Shown here: one piece after another, positions 1 to 11,140 of the stretch | Numbering within the stretch: position 1 is the first letter of the stretch | How the letters are laid out: each line of letters begins with the position of its first letter | Origin: Phyto melanocephala | Lineage: Eukaryota; Arthropoda; Insecta; Diptera; Rhinophoridae | Reading direction: 5' to 3' | Assembly (NCBI GenBank): GCA_941918925.1 | Contig: OW799234.1 | Span: forward strand, 43,554,412 to 43,618,411 | DNA length: 64,000 nucleotides | Made by a program: the position numbers and the translations under genes | Notes under the pieces: model-generated | Told to the model about the DNA's origin: nothing | Database searches by the model: none | Seen by the model: the letters and a program-made list of their open reading frames with translations, nothing else

Positions 1-397
1 AATTACCATGTCCATCTGTTAAAAAAGTACACCTACTATGCTTGTGCAAGAGTGAGTGTCTTCAGCAGTAGTTTCATCGTCATATGACATGGAACAGGAT
101 AAGTTTTAATACAATTTTTTTTAGATTCTCTGGCAAAAAACAATTTGCTTTTCATTTATGTCCTAAAAAAGTTACTTTGGAGCAAAAGAAATTGCATTTA
201 TTTGGGTTAAATTTCCAATTATTCGTCCTTAAGACACCATATTGTCACCTTGTGAAATAAAATAAAACTATGTAAAGGTTTTATGTTTTAAACAATAAAA
301 AGACTTTCACCAATTTAATGTATAAAGCATAATCATTATTTTTATTTAGATTTTTGGTTCTTATATACTAAGATTGAGAATTGTACTTACAGTCTAG

Positions 398-627
398 TAT
401 TGAGTGATTTCTAAATCACTCAATATAATTCTTATCATCTATTTGATATTTACATTTCATTCTTTATTCTACACATATCATCGTGACCTACATATGTTTA
501 TACAATTGTAAGTGCGGTGTTTGCAAAAGATGTCAAATTACATTTGACACAATTGTATCACATATGTAGTTTTAGTCATAAGCGTCGGCATACATGATAT
601 TTGAGAATTTAGTACGCTACTAAATTC
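398..627. repeat. Cluster of three perfect hairpins inside an inverted repeat
   Basis: Three near-perfect palindromes lie within 230 bases. Positions 398-425 form a 13-bp stem with a 2-nt loop. Positions 531-549 form an 8-bp stem (TGTCAAAT/ATTTGACA). Positions 605-627 form a 10-bp stem with loop CGC. The middle hairpin is flanked by a larger imperfect inverted repeat (488-509 and 549-569, core CTACATATGT). No coding frame is present. This could be the end of an unclassified transposon; the class is unknown. Confidence 0.5.
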
Positions 628-674
628 ACGATGGTAGTTATTGTTTCTTACATTGTATTAGGTGAGCAGTGTAC

Positions 675-2714
675 ACTTATTATTATTATTATTATTAATA
701 TTTCTTTATTAGTATTAAAAATACTTTTCTACATTAACATTTGTCTATAAATTTTTCGGAATTACATATTATGTTTTTTTTAAATAAATTCATATTACAT
801 ATTATGTTTTACATAGTAGACTATATGTTTTTTAAATAAATTCATATTACGTTCTAATTTTACATCATTGGGCAGGGAGTTGAATAATTGTAAGCCTTTA
901 TAAAATAGCGACCGCTGCATTGCAGTTGTTGATACTCTTTCAATTCTAAAATGATCCACGTTTCTTAACTGGTATGGTTGAGCGTCTCTCACATATGTTA
1001 TTTGTTCCGTTAAGTATTCTGGGGCTTCACCGATTTTAATTTTTTGAATAAAATTAAGTGTGTTCAATTTGAGCCTTTGTTCTATGTTGAGCCATTTTAG
1101 TGTTTCTAGCATGAAATTAATATGTGTGTATATATTGCACTTTAGTATGGTTCGCATTGCTCTATTCTGTAGTTTCTGCAGACGTTCAATCTGGTTCGCT
1201 GTGCAACATGTGTACAATATGGTTGACCCGAATTCGAAATGAGGTTTAATTATAGTGTTATATATGTTGATTGCTGTTATGATTGAAATTTGTTTTCTAA
1301 TTCTTTTGAAAAAACCAATTTTTTTACCGATTTTTTTACAAATATAGTCTATATGTTGTTTAAATTTTAAGTCTTTATCAATAACAAAACCCAAGTATTT
1401 TATCTGGTCTACTTTTTCTATTATCTCATTATTTATTTTAAAAATGAAATTGCTCTTAGTATTTATTTCCATTATCTTGGTTTTATTTTCGTTTAGTTTA
1501 AGTTTGTTCATGTTAAGCCAGTTATTCACGCTTTTCATATCGTGAGTGAGGTTGTAATAACAATCGTAATCTGATTCTTCTTCCGTGAAAATTAGAGTAT
1601 CGTCCGCATATAGAATTATTTCACATTTACTCAAAATGTTTGGCATATCATTTATGTAAATAATAAATAACAGTGCCCCCAAGATAGATCCCTGTGGTAC
1701 TCCATAATCATTATTATCTATGCTAGACTTAGAGTTATTCACTTTAGTTACTTGCTTCCTGTTCGTAAGGTATGATTTAAACCATTTTAGTTCTGTATCT
1801 ACAATGCCGTAGTTTCGTAATTTTTGCAGAAGTATATTTCTATCGATTGTTTCGAATGCCCTTTTGAAGTCCAGGAAAATTCCCACTATTTTCTTGTTTT
1901 TTTCCGTTTTCTTCCATCGGTTTATTAAATAGTTTACTGCCGTTTCACATGAATACTTTCTTCTGAATCCAGATTGATACTTTGATAATATTGAGTTACT
2001 TTCAATATATTGCTCTAGCTGCTGCTTTACCACTTTCTCTATTATTTTCTCACAAGTCTTCAATGTGTTTATTGGTCGAAATTCTTCACATTTTCTTGTC
2101 TTTGCTATCTTTTCAATTGGTGTAACCATTGAAGTTTTCCAATTTTCAGGGAATACTCCTGTCTCTAACGATTTGTTTATTATTTCTTGTAATTTTCTTC
2201 CCACGATATTCCAACTATTTAAAATCATTTTACTTGATATTTTATTATAGTCCGGCTTATTTTTTAAATTTGTACATATTTTTCTAAGTTCCTCTAATGA
2301 TATTGCACGAAATTTAAATTGAGAGGTTATCACAGGTATATTATTGACATATTGCACATTATTTATCGTATCTCTAATTGTCTTAATACTATTTATAAAA
2401 TATTTATTAAAATTATCGGCTATTGCAAAATTTTCCTTATATTCTATTTGCTTAAATATCACAGTTTCAATTGCACTTTTCGTTTTCTTTAAAATTAGTT
2501 TTTTTATTTCCCTCCACATTTCTTTTTGGTCAATAATATTGTTAATTTTGTTATTTAAATAATTATTTTTTTCATTTTCAATTTTTACTTTGTACAAGTT
2601 TCGTGTTGTTTTATAGTTAGCCCAAGCTTCACTCGTATTTTGTATCTTTGCAATTTGGTATTTATGAATTTTTTCCCTTTTAAGATACACTACAACTATG
2701 AGTATGTTTGACAT
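675..2714 (-). mobile_element. 5'-truncated non-LTR retrotransposon
   Basis: This is a minus-strand LINE copy. Its 3' end is at the low coordinate and finishes in a short TAA/TAT microsatellite (about 675-700), a tail type seen in I-like and CR1-like elements. Only the reverse-transcriptase half of ORF2 remains. No endonuclease motifs are visible upstream of 2714, so the copy is 5'-truncated, which is usual for target-primed reverse transcription. Clade assignment (CR1/Daphne/Jockey/I-like) is uncertain without a tree. Confidence 0.8.
795..2714 (-). CDS. Non-LTR retrotransposon reverse transcriptase (partial ORF2)
   Basis: The frame is 639 codons and uninterrupted. It shows the reverse-transcriptase blocks in order: a PxNWK/VTPI segment near residues 188-200, the catalytic FLDFKRAF block with its Asp near residue 282, GVPQGSILG near 338-346, and YADD at about 369-372. 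All three catalytic Asp residues are present. The C-terminal region contains the RG-LxNSLP-like tail common in LINE ORF2 proteins. The first ATG is probably not the native start, because the endonuclease domain that normally precedes RT is absent. The open frame, against the heavily broken elements elsewhere in the window, suggests a fairly recent insertion. The function is inferred from motifs only. Confidence 0.85.
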   Translation of the reverse strand: MSNILIVVVYLKREKIHKYQIAKIQNTSEAWANYKTTRNLYKVKIENEKNNYLNNKINNIIDQKEMWREIKKLILKKTKSAIETVIFKQIEYKENFAIADNFNKYFINSIKTIRDTINNVQYVNNIPVITSQFKFRAISLEELRKICTNLKNKPDYNKISSKMILNSWNIVGRKLQEIINKSLETGVFPENWKTSMVTPIEKIAKTRKCEEFRPINTLKTCEKIIEKVVKQQLEQYIESNSILSKYQSGFRRKYSCETAVNYLINRWKKTEKNKKIVGIFLDFKRAFETIDRNILLQKLRNYGIVDTELKWFKSYLTNRKQVTKVNNSKSSIDNNDYGVPQGSILGALLFIIYINDMPNILSKCEIILYADDTLIFTEEESDYDCYYNLTHDMKSVNNWLNMNKLKLNENKTKIMEINTKSNFIFKINNEIIEKVDQIKYLGFVIDKDLKFKQHIDYICKKIGKKIGFFKRIRKQISIITAINIYNTIIKPHFEFGSTILYTCCTANQIERLQKLQNRAMRTILKCNIYTHINFMLETLKWLNIEQRLKLNTLNFIQKIKIGEAPEYLTEQITYVRDAQPYQLRNVDHFRIERVSTTAMQRSLFYKGLQLFNSLPNDVKLERNMNLFKKHIVYYVKHNM

Positions 2715-4689
2715 TCTTCTTTACATGCGATACTGATTTTTGAGTTACGTTAAGTACCACGAAAGGAAAATGTAAAGGAGGATAGTATATAGACGGTCGT
2801 AAATTGAAGTAGTGAGTTTTACTTGCCTTGAGTCATATACAAACTTATAAAATAAATATTTTCTGGCATAATTAAAGTAGAACGCTAAGCGTTTTAATTT
2901 CTCTAACTTTAATGTCCACGCTTGTGACAATATTGTTCAGGTGATTTCCTTTGTTGCAATTAACTCGAAAAGAAATTTGGTGCAATTTTTAAGTCAAAGG
3001 GAACAACGAAAGGATTCCTTATCAGTTTTAAAAGCTGTTACATCAAGTGCTTCTGTGTGCAAAGAAATCTAATGAAACCTGGAAAACAGATTAATAACAC
3101 AAGGGAACAAAATATAACTTTTTTGTGTTGACTAGAACTTTATGGCAATTTTTTACTAATTTGAGGTCGCTGATTTCAAATCTAATCTCCGATTTTCTTC
3201 ATCAGCTCGGATTTTTAAGCTACAGGTAGTAATAATATTTCTGATTTTCCAAAAATTAAAAGTTCAAGAAATCATAACTTTACTCCTCATTACGCGATTT
3301 TCAAAATTTATTTTTCTTAAGTTGTAATTGTTACCTTTGAAAAACAATCAAATTTTTGAAAATCAGAAAAAAAATTACTAAGTTATGGTTGTTGAAGTAA
3401 ATCAAATTTTTTTACTTTAAAAAACTCAAAAATAGCAAAAAGTGTTTTATTACTTTCACGTAAAGCCACAAAACCTATGAACAAAATGAGACATCGATCA
3501 TAAAAATCGATGGACGCGTTTCGCTTTTATTCATTATGAAGGTAGCTCATCTTAAAATGAAGGAAAAAACGTTAATGACTTTTTTAGGATTCTAATACAC
3601 ATCGCTAAATATACGTACATCAGTGCCGTTGCACAGTAGTATCTTAAAAAAAAAAAATAAAATCAAAAATTGTAGATCGGTTTGAACGAAATATGGCTGG
3701 TTTTGTTTGGAGCATATTTGCCTATACGCTCGCAAAAAAATAGCAGGACTTTTGTTGTTTTATATTTTTTAAAAAGTTTCACATATGTTCAAAAATCACA
3801 TATTAGCACTACTAAATAGTATTTTCTTTATATTGCATACCTTTAGGGTCATGTTTTCATAGTTTTTTTTTTGACATTTGTTGTTTTTTAGGTAATCTTT
3901 TTCTAGTTTACTATCAGATGGAATATTACAAATTTTGCTTATTACGTGGAGAACTTGAGGAATTATCGAATTGGAAACAATTACATTTGTACAAATTGTT
4001 TCTAGAGTATTAAAATAATTTGTGTTGATATCCATAATATTAATAATTTCGTTTTCATTAAAATTAATATTTGGTCTAAGGCAAGAGATTTTAAAAAGAG
4101 AAGTGTGGGCTTGCGAATCGACAAGAAATTATAAAGTTTTGTTGGAGTCTACACAGTTATTTTTTATGAAATCAGCATAGTTAAGATTCAGGTTATAATC
4201 TAATTTACAAATATCCTGGGTCTTTAGTTCTAATGTAGTGTTTCGATTTCATAAGATGTTAAGAGACTTGGACGTTTAAAGTCCTCACTGAGGCTTTTTG
4301 ATTATGTGCATTCTACGTGTGACGGTTTCTACCATTGCTACAACTATTATAGTGTGGCTAAAATTTTTTTGCAAAGTTATAATTGCCCCTTCTGAAGCTA
4401 TTGTTAATTTATCAGGCATGTCGCACATTCCGATCGGAATGGCTTGATTCCAATAGACTTTGTTTTGTTAATTCCCAAAAATTTTAAAATAGCTTTTCAA
4501 ACAAAGTATAACAGTATAGTGCATGGCAAAACAAAAATCTAACAATAAAAAGCAGAACCACTTTATACATTTTTGTTTAAAGAAATAAGTGGTTTGCACA
4601 AAAAAGTAATGTGGAAATACTTCGATTGAAAGATATATCAGGTTGTTTTGTTTTTCTTAACAAGTTTATAAAATTAAAATGTTTATGTA
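2715..4689. other. Mostly featureless AT-rich DNA with a possible retropepsin relic
   Basis: No convincing gene is visible. A minus-strand frame at about 3796-4225 contains a stretch reading FLVDSQAHTSLF, which resembles the retropepsin active-site context of LTR elements (LVDTGA-like). It is followed by about 90 residues of plausible downstream protease/linker sequence and is interrupted by a stop at about 4130. This could be a decayed gypsy-type protease fragment, but support is weak. The rest (2715-3790) holds only short AT-rich frames. Confidence 0.3.
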
Positions 4690-5145
4690 AAGGGTGGTTA
4701 AATTTTAAGGGCCGATGTTAATTTGGAATAAAACACAAATTATTTAGGAAATCATTGTCATTTCTTTTTATTATTATTTTAGTCCAAATTATCATTAATG
4801 ACGATGTTGATGTTCAATTTTTGGTCACGAAGGAGGCATTCACAGATGTTTTCAGATTTCATACAGACCTGTTTTGCTGAAATTTAAATATTTTTTGCGA
4901 TTGTGGACGAATTTGAACGATAATGTTGACCAAAAGAATTACTATGTGCACAAAGGCATTTTGATTTAAACGCCCATTTTCATAATAAGCCTGAATAACT
5001 TTAACGCGTTGCTCGATTGTGTATCTATCCAAGGTTCAAATTGAGTTAGTCTGAAATTGATAAATGTCTAATGAAATGCAGAAAAAAACTTGACGTTTAG
5101 GTGTGGTTCACATTCAACATCGGCCCTTAAAACTTAAATACCCTT
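4690..5145 (-). mobile_element. Internally deleted rosa-type mariner (MITE-like)
   Basis: This 456-bp element is bounded by inverted repeats beginning AAGGGTGGTTAAATTTTAAG and is flanked on both sides by TA (4688-4689, 5146-5147), the expected Tc1/mariner target duplication. Its interior matches the 5' coding region of the larger copy at 47624-48480, including remnants of the ERYTIEQR start of the transposase and a ...ENGRxNQNA segment. Nothing translatable as a full transposase remains, so it is a deletion derivative. Confidence 0.8.
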
Positions 5146-5599
5146 TATAAATTTGAAGTGGTTTCATTCCGAAGAATTTTTTCGTTTTCTAAGAACCTGA
5201 CTTTCTAATTGCATTCGGTGACATAGCCTATATCTGTGGTTTTCGTGGGCAACTACGTATGTCTTAAAATCAAATTTTTTCAGGAGAGCCACAAAACCGT
5301 TTTTTATAAAACAACGGGTTAGGTATTGAACTTTTTAAACTTTTTTTACCATTCATGTCAATAAAGATCTTAAAATTTTTTTATACTAATTTCACATAAA
5401 TATTTAAAAATTAGATCACAGCGAATTCAAAAAGTAGCATATGTCAACATAGGTCGTAAACAAGTAATTATTCTACTTCTAGTAAACTGAAAAATTATTA
5501 GCAAATATTTTTCAAATGTGTTCAGAAATAACAACGTGTGTGGTTGTGTCTTTCTAAAATAAAAAGTAATTTGCCATTAAGCACACTTAACTCAACAAT

Positions 5600-5800
5600 T
5601 AAAACCAACTGCATGTTTCCTCAAAATATTAGCGGTATAGGAGGGGGAAGACGGGTGCCCCCAATACAAAATAATTATAAATTTTCTTTTAGCTGCAGAA
5701 CTACAATAGTGAGGCACACCAAATTTAATGTGGATAACTTTTAGAACAAACTGCATGTTCCCACAAAATATTAGTGGTATAGGAGGTGAAGACAGATCCC
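5600..5800. repeat. Two tandem copies of a ~140-bp unit
   Basis: A segment beginning AACTGCATGTTTCCTCAAAA near 5607 recurs near 5747 as AACTGCATGTTCCCACAAAA. In both copies a GGTATAGGAGG block follows. The unit is about 140 bp and two copies are visible. No coding function is apparent. Flanking sequence 5148-5600 and 5800-6070 holds nothing I can identify. Confidence 0.5.
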
Positions 5801-6069
5801 CAGATGCATAAACATAAGTTTTTTATTCACGCACGCTTACGCCGAACAAATTTTTGAATGGCCTCGATTACGCTCATGAACATGATTTTTTTATGTACAC
5901 ATGCTTTCACTTCATTTCCTGCCATTGAATGACTTCGGACATGAATGTATAAATGACTTATCCAAAAATAGATTCCTTTAAAAACTTAGGAGCCACAAGT
6001 GTTTTTAAAACAGATAAATGTGAATCGTTAATCTATTTGCCATATAATATAACAAAATAAACAGAGGAT

Positions 6070-6220
6070 GTCTAGTCAATTTAGAAAATTATTCATCTTG
6101 GTCGGTCCAGATAAAAAGTCTACTAATTTCGTTGGATTACTGGTTTGTTATTGAAGGGGTTCAACCTGCTTCTAAGAAATACACAGTATGGAAACCCATT
6201 GATAATAAGGTCATGGTAAC
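6070..6220 (+). pseudogene. Copia-like Gag fragment, left part
   Basis: The frame around 6090-6220 reads ENYSSWSVQIKSLLISLDYW followed by a VIEG block. This is the typical N-terminal pattern of copia-type Gag (UBN2/DUF4219 families): an NYxxW motif, a basic amphipathic segment, then LxLDxW-VxxG. It stops at the GTAAC that forms the target duplication of the inserted BEL element and resumes at 14259. The copy is decayed: there is a one-base frame difference between the two halves, and a stop in the right half. No copia LTR or pol was seen. Confidence 0.6.
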
Positions 6221-6665
6221 TGTTAACGCCACAACCAAAATCTCCATGATTTTATCTGGCAACACCTTATTGTTCTAAATTTTTATACTTTTTCTAAATG
6301 TAACTCTGATAAACTTAACGATAAAAACAGCTTACGTCGCCATGCTTAAGCCTTCACCATTTTGAATTCATTCTAACTTTTGCGTAAAAAGAAGGCTTAA
6401 GCACTGGCTCGGAAAGCAACCAAATTTGTATAGAAAGATCTAGTGGTTTTCATACCAAAAAGTATGTAACCTAAATATTTTTATTTTTCATTTAAAGTTG
6501 CACAATAAATGTTAATTATTTTCATTTATTTAGGAATTTTAATAAATTTGCCATTACACTCATAGTTTAATAAATCAAGTATTTTATAAAACTTGTGTAT
6601 TTGGTTTTTATTCAAAATCCCCGTGGAAATCACTAGACATCGCTTCGGCTGGCGTGCCGCTAACA
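6221..6665 (+). repeat. 5' LTR of the BEL/Pao element
   Basis: It runs TGTTAACGCC...GCTAACA and matches 12028-12154 plus 13937-14258 almost base for base. The sequence directly downstream (from 6666) does not show a primer-binding site that I can match with certainty. Confidence 0.9.
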
Positions 6666-6745
6666 TTCTTAAAATTCTTTTTGTTACAATATAAATTTCT
6701 GGGTCTCCTTTGCTTCACCATCTTGCCAATCGCAGTAAGTACAAA

Positions 6746-8131
6746 ATGTCTTTGCCAAATACAGAGGGTCAACAACAACCTGAACAGCACAATTACGACT
6801 GTTCACTTTGCCATAATCCCCCTGACCAAAATATGACAACTTGCAACGATTGCCAAAACACATTTCATAAAAAATGTGTTACTGTCACCGATGACATAAC
6901 CTTAAAATGCCCGCAGTGTTCTGCTATAAGGCCAAATTCACCAGCACCGAGTGCTACAAGTCGATCTTCAAATCGTTCGTGCCTTTTACAGTCGCGAAAA
7001 ATTTATCTGCAACTTAAAAGGCTAGAAGAAGAACGAAAAATAAATCAAGAATATTTAAATAAAAAATATCAACTTCTTGAAGGAGCTAAATCTCGTAGTG
7101 ATATGTCTTCCGAAACGTTACAGTCTGTTCATGATTGGCTGGCCTCATCAGTGCCCAATAATACCAATGAGCAATCTGTGAACAAAAATGTAAACAAAAC
7201 CTCAACGTTTATAACTGCTTGTTCCTCAGCACAAACCTTGCAAATTTTATCAAATATACCAATTACTAGTTTGTCAAATGCTAGACAACCAACATCAACG
7301 TATACCTCATTACATATAAGGCAGCAAAATTCTGCCACGTTTGTGCCATCAACGGTCACTACGGCTGCCATAAATTCGTCTACTAACGTGTCTGCAGTAC
7401 CAAATTGTACAGCAAACACTGCCACTTCTAGTGGCTTTCAACAACGAATGCAGCCTTCAAGACCTACGGTTACAACTAGCCCTCCTGGTGAGATACTTAC
7501 GTCTTTCAATAAAAATAATAATCAACCACAATTTTTATTTAATAAAATTTCGCAAGAATTTATTTCGCAACAACCAATTACATCTACACTTAATTTTCCC
7601 TCGAACGCGTCCACAAATCTGCCAACGACAACCACCTCTGCTGCCATTAGTTCAACATTACTAAATTGTACTACGACAGTACCCACCTTTAGTAACTATC
7701 AACGAATGCAGCCACAAATGCACACAACTTACCCAGTTCCACAAGAATTTATTACACGGCAACCGACAACGTCTACAATAAATTATTTGCCTTACACAAC
7801 ACAAAACGTAAGGCCTGGTATGACAGTTAACCTGGCTCCACCAACACATCTTCAACAAAGCCACCTTAATTCACGGCATTCACTCCCGAAAGAATTACCT
7901 GAATTTTCTGGCCAACCAGAAGAATGGTCTATTTTCCATTCCACCTTTGAATGGTCCACTTCGGCCTGCGGGTTTAATGATGCTGAAAACCTCATTCGTC
8001 TTCAAAAAGTCCTGAAGGGGGAAGCCAAGCATAGTGTCCAGCAAATGTTAATTCATCCCTCTAATGTACCTGATGTAATGCAAGTGCTGGCTATGTTGTA
8101 TGGTCAACCTGAAAAGATAATAAATTCAATA
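6746..8131 (+). pseudogene. BEL/Pao Gag with N-terminal PHD-type zinc finger
   Basis: The likely start is the ATG at 6746 (context ACAAAATG); the frame is open from 6710. A C4HC3 zinc finger lies at about residues 31-73 counted from 6710. Its ligand pairs, in order, are CSLC, CNDC, HKKC and CPQC, which is the PHD arrangement. A short coiled-coil-like charged segment follows, then a long Ser/Thr/Gln/Asn-rich linker. From about residue 380 comes the BEL/Pao Gag core (DUF1759-like: LPEFSGQPEEWSIF, then a helical region ending QPEKIINSI). The frame is cut at about 8131 by a DINE-like element. The rest of Gag resumes at 8858. The last ~35 codons of the open frame (to 8236) are encoded by the inserted repeat. 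Confidence 0.8.
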
Positions 8132-8857
8132 AAAACAAGTAACAGTGCTATATTCGGCCGTGCCGAATCTTATATACCCTTCACAACGTGTAGTCATGCA
8201 ATAACAATTGTTTGTATCACCATTCATCCCATATAAAATACGTGCATACGTACACATTAGAATAAATGTGGCATCGAATCCCAGCTGAGCCAAAAAAATT
8301 TTATTTTATTTAATATATTATTTATATTTTATTATTTTTTTTTATATTTTTTTTAAATTTTTTAAAAAAATTTTTTAAAATTTTTTTTTTAATTTTTTTA
8401 AAATTTTTTTTTTGTAGTTTTTTTTATTATTTTTTTCTTATTTTTAATATTTTTTTTTTTGTAATTTTTTTTGTTTGGTATGTTTTTTACATGTATGTAT
8501 GTATGTATGTTGTTGTTGTAATTGTGAAAAAAAACGAGGTGGTCGTGGATTTTTGCTCATATCTCAGAAAGTTATGGGACGATTCTGCTGAATTTCAATA
8601 GCGATTCATTCCTGGATATTTCCAAGAGATTGATACCATATACAGATCTGAGGAACATATAGTTGCTTCTAAAAGTTGATTTCAACCAACACACGGACAG
8701 ACGGATAGACGGACAGACGGTCAGGGCTTAATCGACTCCTCTATTCATAAGCTTTCAGAAAATATATACTTTATGGGGTCGGAAATGAAAATTGTAGAAA
8801 TTACAAACGGAATGACAAAGCTATATACCCTTGTGCACCACAGGTGAAGGGTATAAA
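8132..8857 (+). mobile_element. DINE-1-like (non-autonomous Helitron) insertion in the BEL gag
   Basis: It begins AAAACAAGTAACAGTGCTAT and soon shows the palindromic block ATTCGGCCGTGCCGAAT. It then carries a long homopolymer-rich A/T stretch (8290-8480), a GGTGGTCG block, a GACGGACAGACGG microsatellite (~8694-8722), TTTATGGGGTCGGAAATG, and ends near ACAGGTGAAGGGTATAAA. This modular order (palindrome, GACGGACA repeat, ATATACTTTATGGGGTC) matches the Drosophila DINE-1/INE-1 type. It splits the Gag frame exactly. A near full-length copy lies inverted at 33811-34565. Confidence 0.85.
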
Positions 8858-10160
8858 TAGAATTAACTTATCACCAAAAGTCGATAAAAATAATTTGAAA
8901 ACACTTACCTCCTTGGCAGTAGAAGTCCGCAGTCTTTTGTCAACAATTACAGCTAGAAATTTACATGATGAAATTAATAATTCATCTCTTCTTCTTGATA
9001 TACTAAAAAAACTACCACCGTCATATCAAATGCAATGGGCAACACAAAAAATGATGTTGATTAATCAAAACAAAAAACCAAATTTGTCCGAATTTGACAA
9101 GTGGTTATTTGGTATTGGTATAACAGCTAGTAGTATAACACTTGATCACTACATAGAAAAAGGCAATAAGCAAAAAACAATAAATAATTTAAATACAACA
9201 ATAACAAAGAAGGCATTCGTACACACTCATAGTGAACGAAAATGTTTTGTGTGTAACAACAACAATCATTGCAAAGCAGTAGCTAATTGCCCAACATATT
9301 TATCTATGAATCGTGGTGAAAGATGGAATATTGTTAGAAAAAACAAACTTTGTAAGTTTTGTTTATTTAAGCATAGTGGTCAATGTATCAAGAAGAAAAG
9401 GTGCGGTAAAGAGGGGTGCGAATATTTTCACCACTCTTCATTACATCGGTATTCTGACCTTGTAACTAAACAAAGTGAAATGTCAAAAGAACTAAATGCA
9501 GTTAAAAAAGAAGTTGTTAATAGTACACATAATAAATTAAATGATATTTTATTTAAAATAATTCCAATTAAAGTATATGGAAAAAATAAAATAATTAATA
9601 CATTTGCCTTTATCGATGAAGGGTCGTCGATCAGTCTAATGGACGAATCATTAGCTATTCAACTTGAAATAAAAGGTGTTTTAAATCCCTTGTGTTTACA
9701 GTGGACGGGAGGTATGGAAAAAACTGAAGAAAGTTCACAAAGATTAAAAATTTATATTTCAGGTGGAAATAAGAAGCGTGTGGCTGTGAATGTTTCTACG
9801 GTTAAATCTCTTAATTTGCCTAAGCAATCGGTGGATTATAAAGTACTGTCGCAGCGTTATCGCCACTTGCGAAACTTGCCGATTCAGAGTTATAAAGATG
9901 TTGTACCACAAATATTAATTGGATTAAATCATTTTGATTTAAGTGCCTCAAGTAAGATTCTTGAGGGATCATCACAAGAGCCTATTGCCGTTTGCACAAA
10001 ACTTGGATGGCTCGTTTACGGCACTTTTGAAGAAAATAAAATATCAAGTAAGAATTTTAATTTTCATATTTGTGACTGTAGCAAAAACAATCAAAATTTA
10101 GATGGGCTTGTAAAAAATTTTAACTCCCTTGACAGTGTAGGGATTGTTGTAAAGATTTGA
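8858..10160 (+). pseudogene. BEL/Pao Gag C-terminus, zinc knuckles and aspartic protease
   Basis: This continues the Gag interrupted at 8131. Residue numbers count from 8844. Helical Gag sequence runs to about residue 100. Cys/His clusters near 134-149 and 170-201 form knuckle-like nucleocapsid motifs. A DUF1758-type aspartic protease follows, with FIDEGSS at about 257-262 (catalytic Asp near 258) in place of the canonical DTG/DSG, and the GLNHFD and EPIAVCTKLGWLVYG blocks typical of Pao proteases. A one-base frameshift at about 10150-10160 separates this frame from the following pol frame, so the copy is not translatable as a single polyprotein. Confidence 0.85.
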
Positions 10161-11140
10161 TTGCCAGTAAAGAAGATGAGAGGGCACTTAGTCCTTTAAA
10201 ACAGCATACGCGGCAAACTTCGTGTGGTCATTACGAAACGCCTCTATTAAGGAAATTCGACATTCTGAATTTACCAGATAGTTATAATATGACATTAAAA
10301 CGCTTGCTCTGCCTTAAGCGTAAATTAATAAAAAATTCGGAACTTTATAAAGTTTTTCGAAATACAATTAAAAATTATTTAAGTAAGGGCTATATAAGAA
10401 AATTAAATATGGCTAAAAGCCCTACTAGCGGTAAGGTTTGGTACTTTCCAATTTTTGCTTTTTTTAACAAAAACAAACCCGGTAAATCGCGTGTCGTTTG
10501 GGGCTCAGCTGCAAAAACAAATGGTGTATCTTTAAATTCGTATTTATTAAAAGGACCTGATTTGTTGGCCTCTTTGCCATCAATTCTTTTTAAATTTCGC
10601 AAAATATCACCTACTAGTATGGAGTTGGTAAAATGCATTAATATGAAAGAGAAAAATCAAATTGAGAAAGTTTTTGGCGTCTTCTGGGAACATCAGGAGG
10701 ATGTCATAACATTTAACATTTTTTCGTGGCTTTTAGAAAGCGATATATTTTCTGGCGGAAAAGCCCCGACAAATCGAAAAATGTTTAGACTGGTTATGTC
10801 AATATGTGAACCTCTAGGTCTGATAAGACATATCATCATGTATGTCAATGTACTAATGCAAGAAGTATGGCGGTCAAAAATAGAATGTTATGAACAGATT
10901 CCCCCTGAATTGCGATCTAAGTGGTCTAAATGGATTAGTATTTTACCTGATATTAGGAAAATAAAAATACCTCGTTGTTATTTAAAATCTTTTGAAAATT
11001 ATACTGTCATTTGCTCTTGTCAAATGTGTAAAATTAAAAAGGCTGTACCTCAAAATCCACAAATAGCAATTCTGCCTCGTGTTGCTTCATATACTGCACC
11101 TTTCACATTTACTGGTGTGGATTTTTTTGGTTTTGGTTAA
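10157..11140 (+). pseudogene. BEL/Pao Pol remnant with deleted RT palm
   Basis: The frame starts with the Peptidase_A17/RT N-terminal part (ending LLKGPDLLASLPSILFKF). It should then continue into the RT palm with its YVDD motif. Instead, at about 10610 it jumps in frame to the post-RT connection region (VFGVFWEHQEDVITFNIF, then MSICEPLGLI). A second jump at about 10985 skips RNase H and the integrase N terminus and enters the integrase linker (CQMCKIKKAVPQNPQIAILP, then GVDFFG). Both deletion junctions preserve the reading frame for 327 codons. The frame ends at a TAA at 11138, where small frameshifts separate it from the integrase core. Confidence 0.75.

Noticed and set aside
7129..7425. 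Minus-strand 98-codon frame opposite the BEL Gag
   Set aside because: Shadow of the Gag frame; composition mirrors the Ser/Thr/Asn-rich linker on the plus strand.
8290..8480. Long A/T homopolymer tract as a regulatory or scaffold-attachment element
   Set aside because: The same tract occurs inverted at 34200-34400 as part of the DINE-like element, so it belongs to the repeat.
10140..10160. Possible programmed frameshift between BEL Gag-protease and Pol
   Set aside because: Other frameshifts of the same kind occur at about 11138, 11157 and 11660 in this copy, so random decay explains it; no slippery heptamer was evident.
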